A model generated the notes under the pieces. The model was given only the letters and a program-made list of their open reading frames with translations. It was not told the DNA's origin and searched no databases. A stretch of DNA of 64,000 bases. Origin: Natronocella acetinitrilica (GTDB lineage: Bacteria > Pseudomonadota > Gammaproteobacteria > Nitrococcales > Aquisalimonadaceae). Shown piece after piece: positions 8,764 through 17,973 of the stretch (position 1 is its first letter; each line of letters opens with the position of its first letter). The stretch spans positions 62,001 to 126,000 of the forward strand of contig NZ_JALJXV010000007.1 in NCBI RefSeq assembly GCF_024170285.1, read 5' to 3'. A program made the translations under genes and the position numbers.

Positions 8764-10310
8764 TACTGCTGCTCCTCGGTTCTGTCAGGGATACCCTGAC
8801 TTATTCGATGGGCGAGTCTATCAGTTCCGTCCTCCCCGAATTCGATCCGTGCAACGGTGATATTGGCGAGGCCGCGGGCCTGGGTCAGTGGTAGCCATGG
8901 CACCACAGCCGAGCCCCCGGCCAGACCGAGCCGCACCGTGGCGAGTCCACGGCGACGCTGCCACCAGCTCTGCCGGATCTGGACCCCTTGGACTCTGTCC
9001 AGCGGGAAAACGAGGCTCCGACGACCGAGCAAACCGTTTCGAACCTCCGAAACGCCGCCCTCGATACGCCAACCAACCGCCAGCCAGCGCAGCCGACCGT
9101 AAAGGAGCGCTGGCAACGGCAATAGAACAAGACCGATAAGCCATCGCCAATCCAGAGTCAGCAGAGTCGCAAGGCCAAGCAACAGGGCACCGCCCAAGGC
9201 GAATCTAAACGCGCAGGCCCTGGCGAAACGCCGATCCACCTGTTGCAATGCCCCCACCAGCGGCGCGCACTCCCACAGAGTCGCAACCAGTTCGTCGGCG
9301 CGCCGGCGGGTCAATCCCGGTACCAGGAATGCTCTGGCGGAATGCTCCCCTCCCCTCGCCGGACTGCCGATCTGTCGGCAGATCAGATAGCGTCTGCGCA
9401 GCAACCGGCCCGGGAGGGTTTCCACCGACTCCACCACCTGCAGTCGGTCTGCCGACAGGATCTGCTCGTGCCGGTTCAGCAGGCCACTTCGCTGCACGTA
9501 GCGCCCCTTCTCGAATGTCAGGCGAAAACCGTGAAATCGAAGCCAGGCACCCACCACCGAGAGGGTAACGATGAGTGCCGGGAAAGCGACGACTAGCAAA
9601 ATTGCCACAAGCCATGGCGAAACCAGCAGACCGGTCAGCCAGGTCGCCGATTCGCCGTCGGCGAGCGTGTGACGGGAGACCCGTTCCACGGCGGGAACCA
9701 GGGGAGCGAGCATGGCCAGGAAAACGTAGGCGGCATTACTGGTGAGGCCGTGCAGGGTGACCCCCTTCGCAGTGGCCATGTGGATAAGCTCGGGAGCCGC
9801 TTCAGCCGCCCCGCTCGCTGGGTCGAATGCCGGTTGCCCCTGCTCCTCGTCGCCGGACAGGCTCCGCCGCAGCGATTCGGCGAGATCGCGGCGGATACCA
9901 GGCAACTCCACCTCCGCCGAAACGCCCCCTGGCGTCTCTGCCACAAAGCGCACGATGCCCAGTGGTCGAAAATAGAAGGGTTGCTGCAGGCCGATCTGTT
10001 GTACGCGGCCAGCTGCCACCTTGAGTTCTGTACGCTGCAGCAGTCCACGCTGCACCAGCAGCACGTCCTCCTCCATTCGAAAACGAAAGCGGCGGTAATA
10101 GGCAAAGGCGAACAGCACTGAGGCGAGGACGAGCACAACGGCAAAGAGAGCGACTTCTCTGACTCCAACCCGCTCGAACAGGGCAACACCCGCCCCTGCG
10201 CCCAGCAGTATGGGTATGTTTTCCCGGGCGAACCTGCTGCCGCCGCGTATCAGCAGGAAGGCAACCGCCCATGGTGACAGGTAGTGCCAATGGGTGAGGT
10301 CGCTTTGCAT
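8763..10310 (-). CDS. Large PH-domain membrane protein (YdbT-like)
   Basis: 515 residues with repeated pairs of membrane helices, each followed by a bacterial PH-like domain (bPH2 / DUF304). The typical opening of the domain, FRMEEDVLLVQRGLLQR, is at about 77-93; related stretches recur as FEKGRYVQRSGLLNRHEQIL near 265 and IEGGVSEVRNGLLGRRSL near 415, giving three domains. The function of the family is poorly known; B. subtilis YdbS/YdbT are linked to resistance to membrane-active compounds. It overlaps the small PH gene upstream by one base (TGATG) and the dehydrogenase downstream by one base. Confidence 0.78.
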   Translation of the reverse strand: MQSDLTHWHYLSPWAVAFLLIRGGSRFARENIPILLGAGAGVALFERVGVREVALFAVVLVLASVLFAFAYYRRFRFRMEEDVLLVQRGLLQRTELKVAAGRVQQIGLQQPFYFRPLGIVRFVAETPGGVSAEVELPGIRRDLAESLRRSLSGDEEQGQPAFDPASGAAEAAPELIHMATAKGVTLHGLTSNAAYVFLAMLAPLVPAVERVSRHTLADGESATWLTGLLVSPWLVAILLVVAFPALIVTLSVVGAWLRFHGFRLTFEKGRYVQRSGLLNRHEQILSADRLQVVESVETLPGRLLRRRYLICRQIGSPARGGEHSARAFLVPGLTRRRADELVATLWECAPLVGALQQVDRRFARACAFRFALGGALLLGLATLLTLDWRWLIGLVLLPLPALLYGRLRWLAVGWRIEGGVSEVRNGLLGRRSLVFPLDRVQGVQIRQSWWQRRRGLATVRLGLAGGSAVVPWLPLTQARGLANITVARIEFGEDGTDRLAHRISQGIPDRTEEQQ

Positions 10311-10837
10311 CAGCGACCAAAGTCCGGGGCTTGCCCGTTCATTCGCTGGACAAGATGCTGGCGCAGACGATCGGCCGACTCTGTATCCAATCCGGCAATG
10401 ACAAGATCGGCACTTGCACCACCTGCGGTAAAGCAGGTGAGGCGAACCAGCCCAAACAGCCGCTCAAGAGGGCCGGTCGCCGTCTCCACGTGCTGTATCC
10501 GGCACAGCGGAATGATTGTCGTGCGCTCGACGAGCAGGCCCTGGCGATGGATCAGGTCTTCCTCACGCAGTGCATAGGCTCGCCGACGTGCCTCGGCACG
10601 GGACAGAACCATCAACCCAAGCGCCAACATGACCGCAAAGACCAAGAGAGCCGCATGCCAGACCGTCTCAAGCCCCCACCCCACGGGCAGTGCGACGACC
10701 AGAAGCAGCGGAGGAATGGCCATGATCACTGCTGACCATGTCCTGTAACTTGCATAGCGGCTGGATACCGGCAGCAAAGCCACCTTCTCCACTGCCGGCA
10801 GCGCGTCCACCGGCACCTGGTCATTACGCATATCCAC
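10310..10837 (-). CDS. Small PH-domain membrane protein (YdbS-like)
   Basis: 175 residues: two membrane helices (about 33-80) followed by one bacterial PH-like (bPH2) domain starting at YALREEDLIHRQGLLVERTT. It is the short partner usually found with the long protein encoded immediately downstream, with which it shares one base (TGATG). The gene starts three bases after the RDD gene stop, so all four genes from 11392 down to 7909 form one tightly packed operon. Confidence 0.78.
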   Translation of the reverse strand: MDMRNDQVPVDALPAVEKVALLPVSSRYASYRTWSAVIMAIPPLLLVVALPVGWGLETVWHAALLVFAVMLALGLMVLSRAEARRRAYALREEDLIHRQGLLVERTTIIPLCRIQHVETATGPLERLFGLVRLTCFTAGGASADLVIAGLDTESADRLRQHLVQRMNGQAPDFGR

Positions 10838-10840
10838 GAC

Positions 10841-11392
10841 TCAAGCCGCTTTCCGCACAACAAGTGTACCGGCGATGAGGTCATGCAGGCCCTGCTTGCG
10901 GCGGGTAAAGGCCACCATGATGTAACCGATCAGGAACAGCACCGCAGAGAGGAATTCGGCAAGGTGGCGGCCGGTCGCCCGCAGGAAGCTGATCCTTTGC
11001 CCCTGAAGGTCAGTCACGCGCAGTCCCATGACAAGCTTTCCGGGGGTCGCCTGGTAGGCGGAACTGTGAAAACCGGCCCAGTACAGCCAACTCGCCAAAA
11101 GCGTCAGGGTATCCCAGGTTGTCCACCTGGTAGCCGTAGCAGGGTCGGCATTGCCGGCCAGTAGTGTGCTCTCGATCAGCATCAGCGGCACAAACAGCAC
11201 GACGGAATCCATGAGCGCTGCTGCGACCCGCCTCCAGAAGCCGCCGTAGCCGGCGGCGCCCGTGGGCAATCCCGTGAAATGTCCCAGCTCTTCGGCAACC
11301 AGGCGACGGTCTTCGGCAGCCATCGGGGCACCACACTGCCGACAGAACCTGGCGGTGACGCCGTTAGCGGCACCGCACTGCGAGCAATCCAT
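10841..11392 (-). CDS. RDD-family membrane protein with N-terminal zinc ribbon
   Basis: 183 residues. The first 20 residues contain CSQC and CRQC (Cys3, Cys6, Cys17, Cys20), a small zinc-ribbon. The rest is an RDD domain with three membrane helices; YGGFWRRVAAALMDSVVLF holds the arginine/aspartate signature and TPGKLVMGLRVTDLQGQRIS is the second conserved block. RDD proteins are of uncertain function; some are proposed ion transporters. The ATG is preceded by GGAG seven bases away. It is the first gene of the RDD/PH/dehydrogenase operon; the 114-base gap upstream shows only a half-match (TGTACGC, reverse strand, 11436-11442) to the Crp-type dyad seen elsewhere. Confidence 0.78.
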   Translation of the reverse strand: MDCSQCGAANGVTARFCRQCGAPMAAEDRRLVAEELGHFTGLPTGAAGYGGFWRRVAAALMDSVVLFVPLMLIESTLLAGNADPATATRWTTWDTLTLLASWLYWAGFHSSAYQATPGKLVMGLRVTDLQGQRISFLRATGRHLAEFLSAVLFLIGYIMVAFTRRKQGLHDLIAGTLVVRKAA

Positions 11393-11506
11393 CCAATATC
11401 TCCATGCGAGCGTGCATCAGCGAAGGTCGGTGTTGGCGTACAGCTTACTGGGCTTGGACGATCACTGCATGGGGTGGTTCATTGCGCGGCAGGCAGCCCT
11501 GCGGTG

Positions 11507-12292
11507 TCAACGCCGGAGATGGAGTCGCGACCTGTTTTCGGGCGGGTGTAGCAGGCGGTCGGTTTCACGTTTGACTACGCCATAACATTCGCATGCAAGT
11601 CGCTCCAGACGCTGACGATCGAGGACACGGATCAGACCACGGGTGTAATGAATCACCCCTTCGCTCTGCAGGCGATGTGCGGCCTCCGTGACGCCCTCTC
11701 GCCGCACACCCAGAACGCTCGCGATCAGTTCGTGAGTCAGCGCGATACGGTTGTCAGGCAGGCAGTCATTGGCTAGCAGCAGAAGCCAGCAGAACTGTTG
11801 CCGAAGGGAGTGGTGGCGGTAACATGCGGCCAGTTGTGCCGTCTGGACGAAGCGAATCTGCACGTAACGAAGCATCAGGGCAAGTAGCTCGGGGCTCGCG
11901 TCCATTTCGCGGTGAAATGCCTTGATCGGCAAGCGGTAAGCCTTGCCCGGGGTCAGCACCACGGCCCGGCTGGGGCTGGCATCAACCCGCATGACCAGAT
12001 TGATACCGACAAGACCGTCGTTACCCACCAGCGCCACCTCGGCAGAGGCGCCATCCTCCATGACGTACAGCGACGAAACAATGGTGTCCTCGGGGAAATA
12101 GACATTGCGCTGAGGCACACCCGCTTCGAAAAGTACTGCGCCACGCGGAAATTTCATCAACTCAAGTTCTGGCTGCAAACGCATCCACAACGCAGAGGGC
12201 ATCGCGGCAAGCACTTGATTTCTGGGAGTAGGCGGCAATGCACCGCATGCTGCCTGTTCCAAGGCGGGTGGCACCGAGCTTAAGGAAACCAT
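11507..12292 (-). CDS. Crp/Fnr-family transcriptional regulator
   Basis: 261 residues. An N-terminal cyclic-nucleotide-binding-type beta roll (about 30-150; RGAVLFEAGVPQRNVYFPED, then GNDGLVG) is joined to a C-terminal winged helix with LTHELIASVLGVRREGVTEA as the HTH and recognition helix near 190-210. There is no N-terminal cysteine cluster, so it is not an oxygen-sensing Fnr; the ligand is unknown. AGGAAGAG precedes the ATG. Upstream lies a perfect 16-bp dyad TGTGCGCTTGCGCACA (12357-12372), and matching dyads occur at the promoters of the neighbouring exopolysaccharide locus. I infer that this protein controls itself and that locus. The recognition specificity is not proven. Confidence 0.88.
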   Translation of the reverse strand: MVSLSSVPPALEQAACGALPPTPRNQVLAAMPSALWMRLQPELELMKFPRGAVLFEAGVPQRNVYFPEDTIVSSLYVMEDGASAEVALVGNDGLVGINLVMRVDASPSRAVVLTPGKAYRLPIKAFHREMDASPELLALMLRYVQIRFVQTAQLAACYRHHSLRQQFCWLLLLANDCLPDNRIALTHELIASVLGVRREGVTEAAHRLQSEGVIHYTRGLIRVLDRQRLERLACECYGVVKRETDRLLHPPENRSRLHLRR

Positions 12293-12330
12293 GGCGTCTC
12301 TTCCTTGTTGACCCGAACGCTTTCACCATT

Positions 12331-12358
12331 GTCTGCCCGCAGACCGACGGTTGGTCTG
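12331..12358 (-). promoter_or_regulatory. Overlapping palindromes in the leader of the Crp/Fnr gene
   Basis: Two dyads share one arm: GTCTGCCCGCAGAC (12331-12344) and CAGACC-N7-GGTCTG (12340-12358). The central CAGAC can pair with either neighbour but not both. The second dyad touches the Crp-type operator at 12357. They may be operators, or alternative hairpins in the mRNA leader. Confidence 0.4.
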
Positions 12359-12372
12359 TGCGCTTGCGCACA
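12357..12372. promoter_or_regulatory. Crp/Fnr-type operator dyad, site 1 (regulator gene)
   Basis: TGTGCGCTTGCGCACA fits TGTNCGNNNNCGNACA at every defined position. It is centred 72 bases upstream of the regulator's ATG. No TANNNT hexamer lies at the -41.5 distance here, unlike the other sites, so autorepression or another geometry is possible. Confidence 0.6.
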
Positions 12373-12426
12373 CACCGATGTCGATCTCCGGATACTTCGA
12401 GAATAGTCCTATTTTTATTCCCCGCC

Positions 12427-12457
12427 AGTATTATTTTTTGCCCTGCAACATAATACT
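12427..12457. repeat. AT-rich inverted repeat at the border of the exopolysaccharide locus
   Basis: AGTATTAT (12427-12434) and ATAATACT (12450-12457) form a perfect 8-bp inverted repeat with a 15-base spacer, inside a strongly AT-rich patch (about 12395-12485) with two copies of TAACTTTTTT. It marks the 3' end of the long reverse-strand polysaccharide operon. It may be a weak terminator or a binding site for a nucleoid protein. Confidence 0.35.
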
Positions 12458-12473
12458 AACTTTTTTGTAAATA

Positions 12474-13673
12474 TTAACTTTTTTTGAAATCACACGGGGC
12501 ATTGACACCTGTAGGCGACGGACCACGATTCACCAGTCGGCGGAGAATTGGCTTGGCCTTGATGTAGTATCCGGCCAGCACCCGACCGATGGCTCCCTTG
12601 TTGAATGCGATCAGCCGCATGGTCTCAATGGATTCATCAGCCCAACGCCGCTTGTTGTTCATGGCTCCACCAAAGAAATCGTATTTTTCGTAACTGCGCT
12701 CACCCATTAACAACTCCAACTCGAGTGCTTCCAGCAGGGTTCCCGGCGAGCAGTGATCGAAACGCTGATCGTGGGCGATCTGTGCCCCGTAGTAGGTATT
12801 CCCATCCATGACGGCGATTGCTCCGGCAACGGGCTCGCCACCGCACTCGAGCAAGAGCACGCGGGCGCGGCCTTGCCGCGCCAACAGGCCGATGAAACGG
12901 CGATAGTAGGCCCCGTAATTATTGGTCTGGGCGAAGGCGATGCCAGCACTCTGTTTCCAGCTCTTTGTAAAAAGATTGATGTAACATACTAGACTTTCTT
13001 CGATTTCTTCGGGTGTATTCGCTATTTGCAGTCGAACGGCACCATGCTTGGAAAGCTTTCGATGCCCTGCCTTCAAGTTCTTCGCAAGCCGCCTTCCACG
13101 GGAGGCAAGATAGGCCGTCCATTCCTGATTCAGATCCAGGTAGGGACAGGCATGCAGGGGAAACTGACGCCACTGCAAGCCCTGGACTTCAACCTGATAC
13201 AAAAGGGCATTGAGCTGCGAGTCGTCGGGAACGACTTCATCGATCTGGAGTATGTCCCAGGCGGGGACGGCCCCTTCCTTGCCCACGCCACTGCCGGCGA
13301 GAACAGCGACTGCGTGTGCAAGGTGATGTACCTTGCATTCACCCAGGGCGAACTGTGGACGATTGATCTCATCCGGCATCCCGACGGGCTCGAGCACGCG
13401 GGCCGGCAGCCCGAGTTTGCGGCACCGCCTGATCTGCAAGGGCATGATGAGGACCGCCACACCCTGCTCTATCACGACAACCACGCATAACTGATGCGGA
13501 GCGCCCATCGCCGGCCACCAGGACGAGAACCACTCCCAACTCTGCCAGGGTGTGGCATTCGCCGTCAGGGCGTGTAATCGCTTCCAGTCGCCTGCCAGAT
13601 CCTTCATGGCGGAATAGTCGCGAATGCATCGCACTTCAAGGGGTGCCGCGTCCACCGGCAGCACGCGACTCAT
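12474..13673 (-). CDS. CelD/FemAB-like GNAT acyltransferase
   Basis: 399 residues. The N-terminal half contains WKRLHALTANATPWQSWEWF, typical of CelD/BcsL-type proteins. The central to C-terminal part is a BioF2-like acetyltransferase domain (about 185-335) with SRGRRLAKNLKAGHRKL, a GEPVAGAIAVMDGNTYYGAQ strand pair, and a late YDFFGGAMNNKRRWAD motif. Such enzymes are thought to acylate sugars in exopolysaccharides, by analogy with cellulose acetylation genes. It is the last gene of the long reverse operon, overlapping the gene upstream by ATGA. GGGAGG five bases before the ATG supports the start. The last codons (KKS) run into the AT-rich patch. Confidence 0.72.
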   Translation of the reverse strand: MSRVLPVDAAPLEVRCIRDYSAMKDLAGDWKRLHALTANATPWQSWEWFSSWWPAMGAPHQLCVVVVIEQGVAVLIMPLQIRRCRKLGLPARVLEPVGMPDEINRPQFALGECKVHHLAHAVAVLAGSGVGKEGAVPAWDILQIDEVVPDDSQLNALLYQVEVQGLQWRQFPLHACPYLDLNQEWTAYLASRGRRLAKNLKAGHRKLSKHGAVRLQIANTPEEIEESLVCYINLFTKSWKQSAGIAFAQTNNYGAYYRRFIGLLARQGRARVLLLECGGEPVAGAIAVMDGNTYYGAQIAHDQRFDHCSPGTLLEALELELLMGERSYEKYDFFGGAMNNKRRWADESIETMRLIAFNKGAIGRVLAGYYIKAKPILRRLVNRGPSPTGVNAPCDFKKS

Positions 13674-15466
13674 GCGAACCTCCCCTGCTGTCCGAGCAGG
13701 CGTTTGATGCGGATTGCCGTATCCAGCAGGTCCAGTTGCACCAGGCAGCGACGGAGCCAGGGTCGACAGCGGAAATGATAGGCATGATAGGCAAGGCCGG
13801 CGACATCAGGGGGGTGCGCGAACAAAGCCCGGGTTTCCCGATAATGGGTTGCCCATCCGCGCTTGTTGCTGAGAAAGCCACCGAGATAATCGACACGCTC
13901 ACACAGCCCCCGTGCGTGGATCTCCTCCAACTCCATGCCTGTCAAAACAAAGCCGGGAGAGTAATCTTCCCAGGCCCTGGAATGGGCGATATGCATGGAA
14001 TACAGACAGCGTTGCCAGTAGAGACCCAGCGTCGCAGCGATGTCTTCTCCGTCAAGCACCAGCACACGGACCTGGAGCTGTGGGCGCGGATCTTCCATGC
14101 CCATCAAGGCATGCAGAAACCCGAGATGGGCAGAGCTCCGCGCGACGCCAACGGAAGAGCCAGCCTTCCAGCTCGCCTGTTCCACGGCAAGATAACGTGA
14201 CAAACCTGCCGCCTCACCTGCATCGCTGTCGATCGTGTCCATGGTCAACGCTCCCCCCTGGCGCAATCGGTCACGATGACGGCGGTAACTCTTGCGTTGT
14301 GCCTTGCTCCGGGATGCGAGATAGGCATCGAATGTGCCCTGCACCTCCACCATGGGACAGACCGGCCCTTCCGGCGATTCCACCAGCATTCCCAGGCCGC
14401 TGAGCCGTGTGCGCATGGCCTGATAAAAGACACTGTCCGGGTTCTGTTCATAGAGGATGCTGGAGCGCCAACCGACGCCGTGATGGCCAACGAGATAGTC
14501 CGCGATCAGACTCGGGCTCAGCACGTCGCCCTCTGCAGCCAACACTGTGGGCCGATCGACTTCCGACGGCATGCCCATGAAGCCAAGACAGCGGGTATTC
14601 GCACCTGGACCAGGCCGGTGCATGATCTGCATTGGCGCGATTGCACGCACCGAGCCATCGGCATCCAGGGCGACCACCAGGTACGGCTCCGCAGCAAGGC
14701 CCAGTTGTTCCCACCAGGCTCTCAAGTAGGCATAGCTGCAGAATACCGTGGCGCCCGGCGTGCGGCTGCAGAGGCGCTCCCAATCGTCGCGCAGGCTGCT
14801 CCAGCCAGCGGCGGACCGGACCACGCCGACAGTGCATTCCCCGCTGGCCAGTTCATGAGTCACCGTGTCCCCCAGCAGCGATCTCACTCCCGGGGTGGCC
14901 AGCCGCCCTTCTCTTGTCGGCCTGCCACTGTCGAATCGCAGCCAGTAGACAGTCGCGCCGGTATCCGGATCACAGACCGGCGTTGCCTTGACCAGGCTGA
15001 AGCCGATGCGCCGCAGGGTGCGCCGCCGCGCCTGCCAGAACGGCAACAACGCCTGGGTGCACAACCCCTCCCGAGGGAGGTGCCTGAGGTCAGCGCGGCT
15101 TTCGATGACTGCCGCCGCCCGACGCAGTAGCTGCCAACTTTGGTCTCGGTGATCGGGATGCACCGCCACGTCCACCACATAGATGCCCGGGCCATGGAAA
15201 TCGTTGTCGACAGGTGGGGGCAGACCTGTATACGCGCAAATCCGCCGGCGATCCTGCTCCACGAACATCATGCAGTAGCCGAGCAGGCGTCGACCACGGT
15301 ACAGGCCAATGCTGAGGTTTTCTCCCGCGCGCTCGGCAACGGCCAGTTGCTCACGCAGATCGCGTGCGCCTGTGCGCTGTTCACGATCAAACAGGGCTGC
15401 CTCGAGCCGTGCCACAGCACGGGCGTCCCTGGGGCCCAGCCATTGCAGACGATATGCCGGCGTCAT
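13670..15466 (-). CDS. Two-domain protein: GNAT plus CelD-like acyltransferase
   Basis: 598 residues, a fusion. Residues 1-~190 look like a GNAT acetyltransferase (ARLEAALFDREQR, then GIYVVDVAVHPDHRDQ at the acetyl-CoA strand). Residues ~215-598 repeat the CelD/BioF2-like layout of its two neighbours: WSSLRDDWERLCSRTPGATV, SRSKAQRKSYRRHRDRLRQ near 395, GEDIAATLGLYWQRCLYSMH, and VDYLGGFLSNKRGWATHYR near the end. It likely transfers an acyl group to a cell-surface sugar. It overlaps both neighbours by ATGA. The similarity of its C-terminal half to the 12474 product suggests an old duplication. Confidence 0.7.
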   Translation of the reverse strand: MTPAYRLQWLGPRDARAVARLEAALFDREQRTGARDLREQLAVAERAGENLSIGLYRGRRLLGYCMMFVEQDRRRICAYTGLPPPVDNDFHGPGIYVVDVAVHPDHRDQSWQLLRRAAAVIESRADLRHLPREGLCTQALLPFWQARRRTLRRIGFSLVKATPVCDPDTGATVYWLRFDSGRPTREGRLATPGVRSLLGDTVTHELASGECTVGVVRSAAGWSSLRDDWERLCSRTPGATVFCSYAYLRAWWEQLGLAAEPYLVVALDADGSVRAIAPMQIMHRPGPGANTRCLGFMGMPSEVDRPTVLAAEGDVLSPSLIADYLVGHHGVGWRSSILYEQNPDSVFYQAMRTRLSGLGMLVESPEGPVCPMVEVQGTFDAYLASRSKAQRKSYRRHRDRLRQGGALTMDTIDSDAGEAAGLSRYLAVEQASWKAGSSVGVARSSAHLGFLHALMGMEDPRPQLQVRVLVLDGEDIAATLGLYWQRCLYSMHIAHSRAWEDYSPGFVLTGMELEEIHARGLCERVDYLGGFLSNKRGWATHYRETRALFAHPPDVAGLAYHAYHFRCRPWLRRCLVQLDLLDTAIRIKRLLGQQGRFA

Positions 15467-17031
15467 GGCGCCCTCACCTCGGTAGCGGCCAGTGCGGGTT
15501 GTGGACTTCGGCCCCGAAGGACTCCAAGAATCAGGCTGCGCTCCCAGGCATCCAGTCCGCCGAAATAAAGCGCAGGCAGATAGGCAGTCGCAATACAGGC
15601 TGCAATGAGCATGAAGTCAAAGAGTCCAAATGGCGCACGCATGATGCCGAGGGTCCCGCCAAGGACTGCCGCCGGCCCAACGGCCAGGATGACCCGGGCC
15701 ACCCCACTGGCAAGCAGATCGACCAGGCCCAGGTTTGCGGCTCGGCAGGCCGCCGGCAGCAGAAAGAGTGAGCCGACCAGCAGCCCCGCAATCAGTACGG
15801 CCCAGGCCACGCCAAGCAACCCCAACCGCGGCACCAGGATCAGCATCAATGCCACGCTGAGGCCGATTTCGGCCAGTGTCAGGCATGCGACAAGGCGGAT
15901 GCGATTGACCGCCATCAGCACCAGCGTTGGTGTCCAGCAGATTGCAGCCACGAAAAAGCTCACAACCACCAGAGGGAGCAGCCCGGCAACCAGCACCGGT
16001 TCAAGTTCTGCCACCCAGAAAACCAGTAGAGATTCGCCGACCAGCAACAGGAACACCGCAACTGGTGCGGCAACGGCGACTGTCGCCTTGGTGCCCGTCC
16101 GAAGAACCCGGGCAAGTTCTGACTGTCGCCCCGAGGCATGCAGCGACGAGGCCATGGGGAAGAAAGTCTCCGCGATGGGTTGAGCCAGCAGCAGCAACAG
16201 CCCAGCGACAGCGATGCAAAGCGCATAGGGGGTGACCAGGGCCATGGGTAGCAAGAGCGCCACCAGCAACTTGTCGATGTGCGCGCTCCCCTCTACGAGG
16301 AGGTCATCGACAAAGGCCCACAGCGCGAAGGGACGAATACGCCGCCAGACCCTTCGATCCATGCTGAGCCTGGTACGCAGCAGACCGGGCAGCAGCCGAC
16401 TCACCAGCAACAGATCGATGCAGGCCCGTAGGGCCGAGACGCACAACTCAACCAGCGCCAGGGCGACGATGCCGTAGCCCTGCAGCAAGAGCCAGACCTG
16501 GACCGAGACCGCCACAATACGAAGCACGATGGAGCGCAGATTCCTGATGTCGAATCGTTGCTCTCCCTCGTAGATGTTCTCCAACGCTGAGGCCGGAAGC
16601 GCAATCAGCAAGTTGAGGCCGAGGATGATCACCACCAGCCTAAAGTCGAAGGCCAGTCCACCTTCGACGGAGAACACCCGCTCAAGCGGCATCAGTCCGA
16701 TAACCGCTGCCGCGACCGCCGCGACCACGCCGGCCACGATCAGCGCCGGGACCACGTTACCGGCTAGCCGGAGGGCGGCTCGTGGCCGACCCTGAGCCAC
16801 GTGGCGTGCGTGAAACCGCACATGTGCCTGACCGATACCCAGATCCAGCATGCCCAGGTAGAAGGTCAGCGTGTGGCTGATCAGCCAGACAGCGTAGGCC
16901 TCGAGGCCAAGGTGATGGATGATGAACGGCGTGATCAGGACATAGATGGTCCCACCCAGCAGTAGGTCGCCATAACTCGTGGCCACATTGCGCAGCCAGC
17001 GCCGATCGTCCCTGGCCGGCATGGCGCTCAT
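15463..17031 (-). CDS. Polysaccharide flippase (Wzx / MOP type), first of two
   Basis: 522 residues with about 12-14 membrane helices spread along the whole length. The opening LRNVATSYGDLLLGGTIYVLITPFII and the FDIRNLRSIVLR segment resemble polysaccharide-synthesis flippases of the MATE/MOP superfamily. It would move undecaprenyl-linked sugar units across the inner membrane. It lies between two acyltransferase-type genes and overlaps both by ATGA. A second flippase gene is at 46298-47731, so either two polymers are made or the two proteins have different cargo. Confidence 0.78.
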   Translation of the reverse strand: MSAMPARDDRRWLRNVATSYGDLLLGGTIYVLITPFIIHHLGLEAYAVWLISHTLTFYLGMLDLGIGQAHVRFHARHVAQGRPRAALRLAGNVVPALIVAGVVAAVAAAVIGLMPLERVFSVEGGLAFDFRLVVIILGLNLLIALPASALENIYEGEQRFDIRNLRSIVLRIVAVSVQVWLLLQGYGIVALALVELCVSALRACIDLLLVSRLLPGLLRTRLSMDRRVWRRIRPFALWAFVDDLLVEGSAHIDKLLVALLLPMALVTPYALCIAVAGLLLLLAQPIAETFFPMASSLHASGRQSELARVLRTGTKATVAVAAPVAVFLLLVGESLLVFWVAELEPVLVAGLLPLVVVSFFVAAICWTPTLVLMAVNRIRLVACLTLAEIGLSVALMLILVPRLGLLGVAWAVLIAGLLVGSLFLLPAACRAANLGLVDLLASGVARVILAVGPAAVLGGTLGIMRAPFGLFDFMLIAACIATAYLPALYFGGLDAWERSLILGVLRGRSPQPALAATEVRAP

Positions 17032-17969
17032 GCCGGCACGATGAGTCGGTGATGTGCCAGGATTGCCGTAACCCCGGCGTGTGATTGTGGAAGCCCGATC
17101 CCCAGGCGAGCCTGGGGAAACCGGGTCGCTACCGGCACGGCGCCAAAGCGGGCCTTGTAGCGGAACACACCATTGGTGACTACGGGGCGGGAGTTTCCGA
17201 AATGCACCGTCTTCACACCATCAAGCCAGGCCTGCCGCAGCACCAGCGCATCCAGCGCCTCACTGGCCCCGGACGGTGGCGGGCATGTCGCTGCACCGAA
17301 CCAGCCGAAGCGCATGGCGGATCCCCTGCGCTTGACCAGCATACCGGCAACCGCTGCGTTGCTCCGACGGAGCAAGGCCAGATGCTGTCCATGCGCAGAT
17401 GCCAGGAAGCGATTGCGCTCCACAACGACGGCGCTGCTACCGAAACGTGCCCGGATATACGGTAGGTACAGATCGTCGTAAAAGGCTTCGAACTCGGCAG
17501 GCTGATCGGTGATGACCAGTGAATAATCGCTGCGCCGGATATGGCGTTCCACTTCCCGGGCCAGGCTCCGCGGCAGTGGCCACAGCCGCTCACTGTGCTG
17601 CAGAGGTGGCAAGACCAGCTTTTGAGCCACCCAGGCCGGCACCACCAGATCACAGTCGGTCCTCTGGAAACATCGCCACAGCGGCGGCAGATCGGTCAGT
17701 TGCAGATGCGAATCCCGCCACCAGCGACGGATACTGCCGCCAGTAATGATCGGCAGCCCACGACTTGCGACCTCTTCCCATTGGGAGCTACGGAAGAAAT
17801 GCGAGCGCAGAAATTCCAGATTGTCACCGCTACCCAGGTACACCGCAGACAAGGTGGAGCCCGTCTCGCGATCCTGGCCCTCGATACGCACCAGACGAAA
17901 GGAGGCCTTGCCGATCAAAGGTGCCAATCGCGCAGGAATCGCCTGTATTCCGAGAGCTGACAGCTTCAT
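17028..17969 (-). CDS. GNAT/FemAB-like acyltransferase
   Basis: 313 residues. The central region (about 140-270) has the look of a FemAB/BioF2-type GNAT domain: YSLVITDQPAEFEAFYDDLY, ARFGSSAVVVERNRFLA, RRSNAAVAGMLVKRRGSAM, and LRQAWLDGVKTVHFGNSRPV. The family is inferred from layout and context; individual motifs are weak. It lies between a GT4 gene and a flippase gene and overlaps the latter by ATGA. With the genes at 12474 and 13670 it makes a set of three acyltransferase-like proteins, so the polymer may carry several acyl or aminoacyl groups. Confidence 0.58.
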   Translation of the reverse strand: MKLSALGIQAIPARLAPLIGKASFRLVRIEGQDRETGSTLSAVYLGSGDNLEFLRSHFFRSSQWEEVASRGLPIITGGSIRRWWRDSHLQLTDLPPLWRCFQRTDCDLVVPAWVAQKLVLPPLQHSERLWPLPRSLAREVERHIRRSDYSLVITDQPAEFEAFYDDLYLPYIRARFGSSAVVVERNRFLASAHGQHLALLRRSNAAVAGMLVKRRGSAMRFGWFGAATCPPPSGASEALDALVLRQAWLDGVKTVHFGNSRPVVTNGVFRYKARFGAVPVATRFPQARLGIGLPQSHAGVTAILAHHRLIVPA

Positions 17970-17973
17970 CGCC

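Noticed and set aside
11431-11442. TGTTGGCGTACA in the gap before the RDD gene as a further Crp-type site
   Set aside because: Only one half (TGTACGC on the reverse strand) fits and the spacing is 12, not 16, bases; no -10 at the expected distance.
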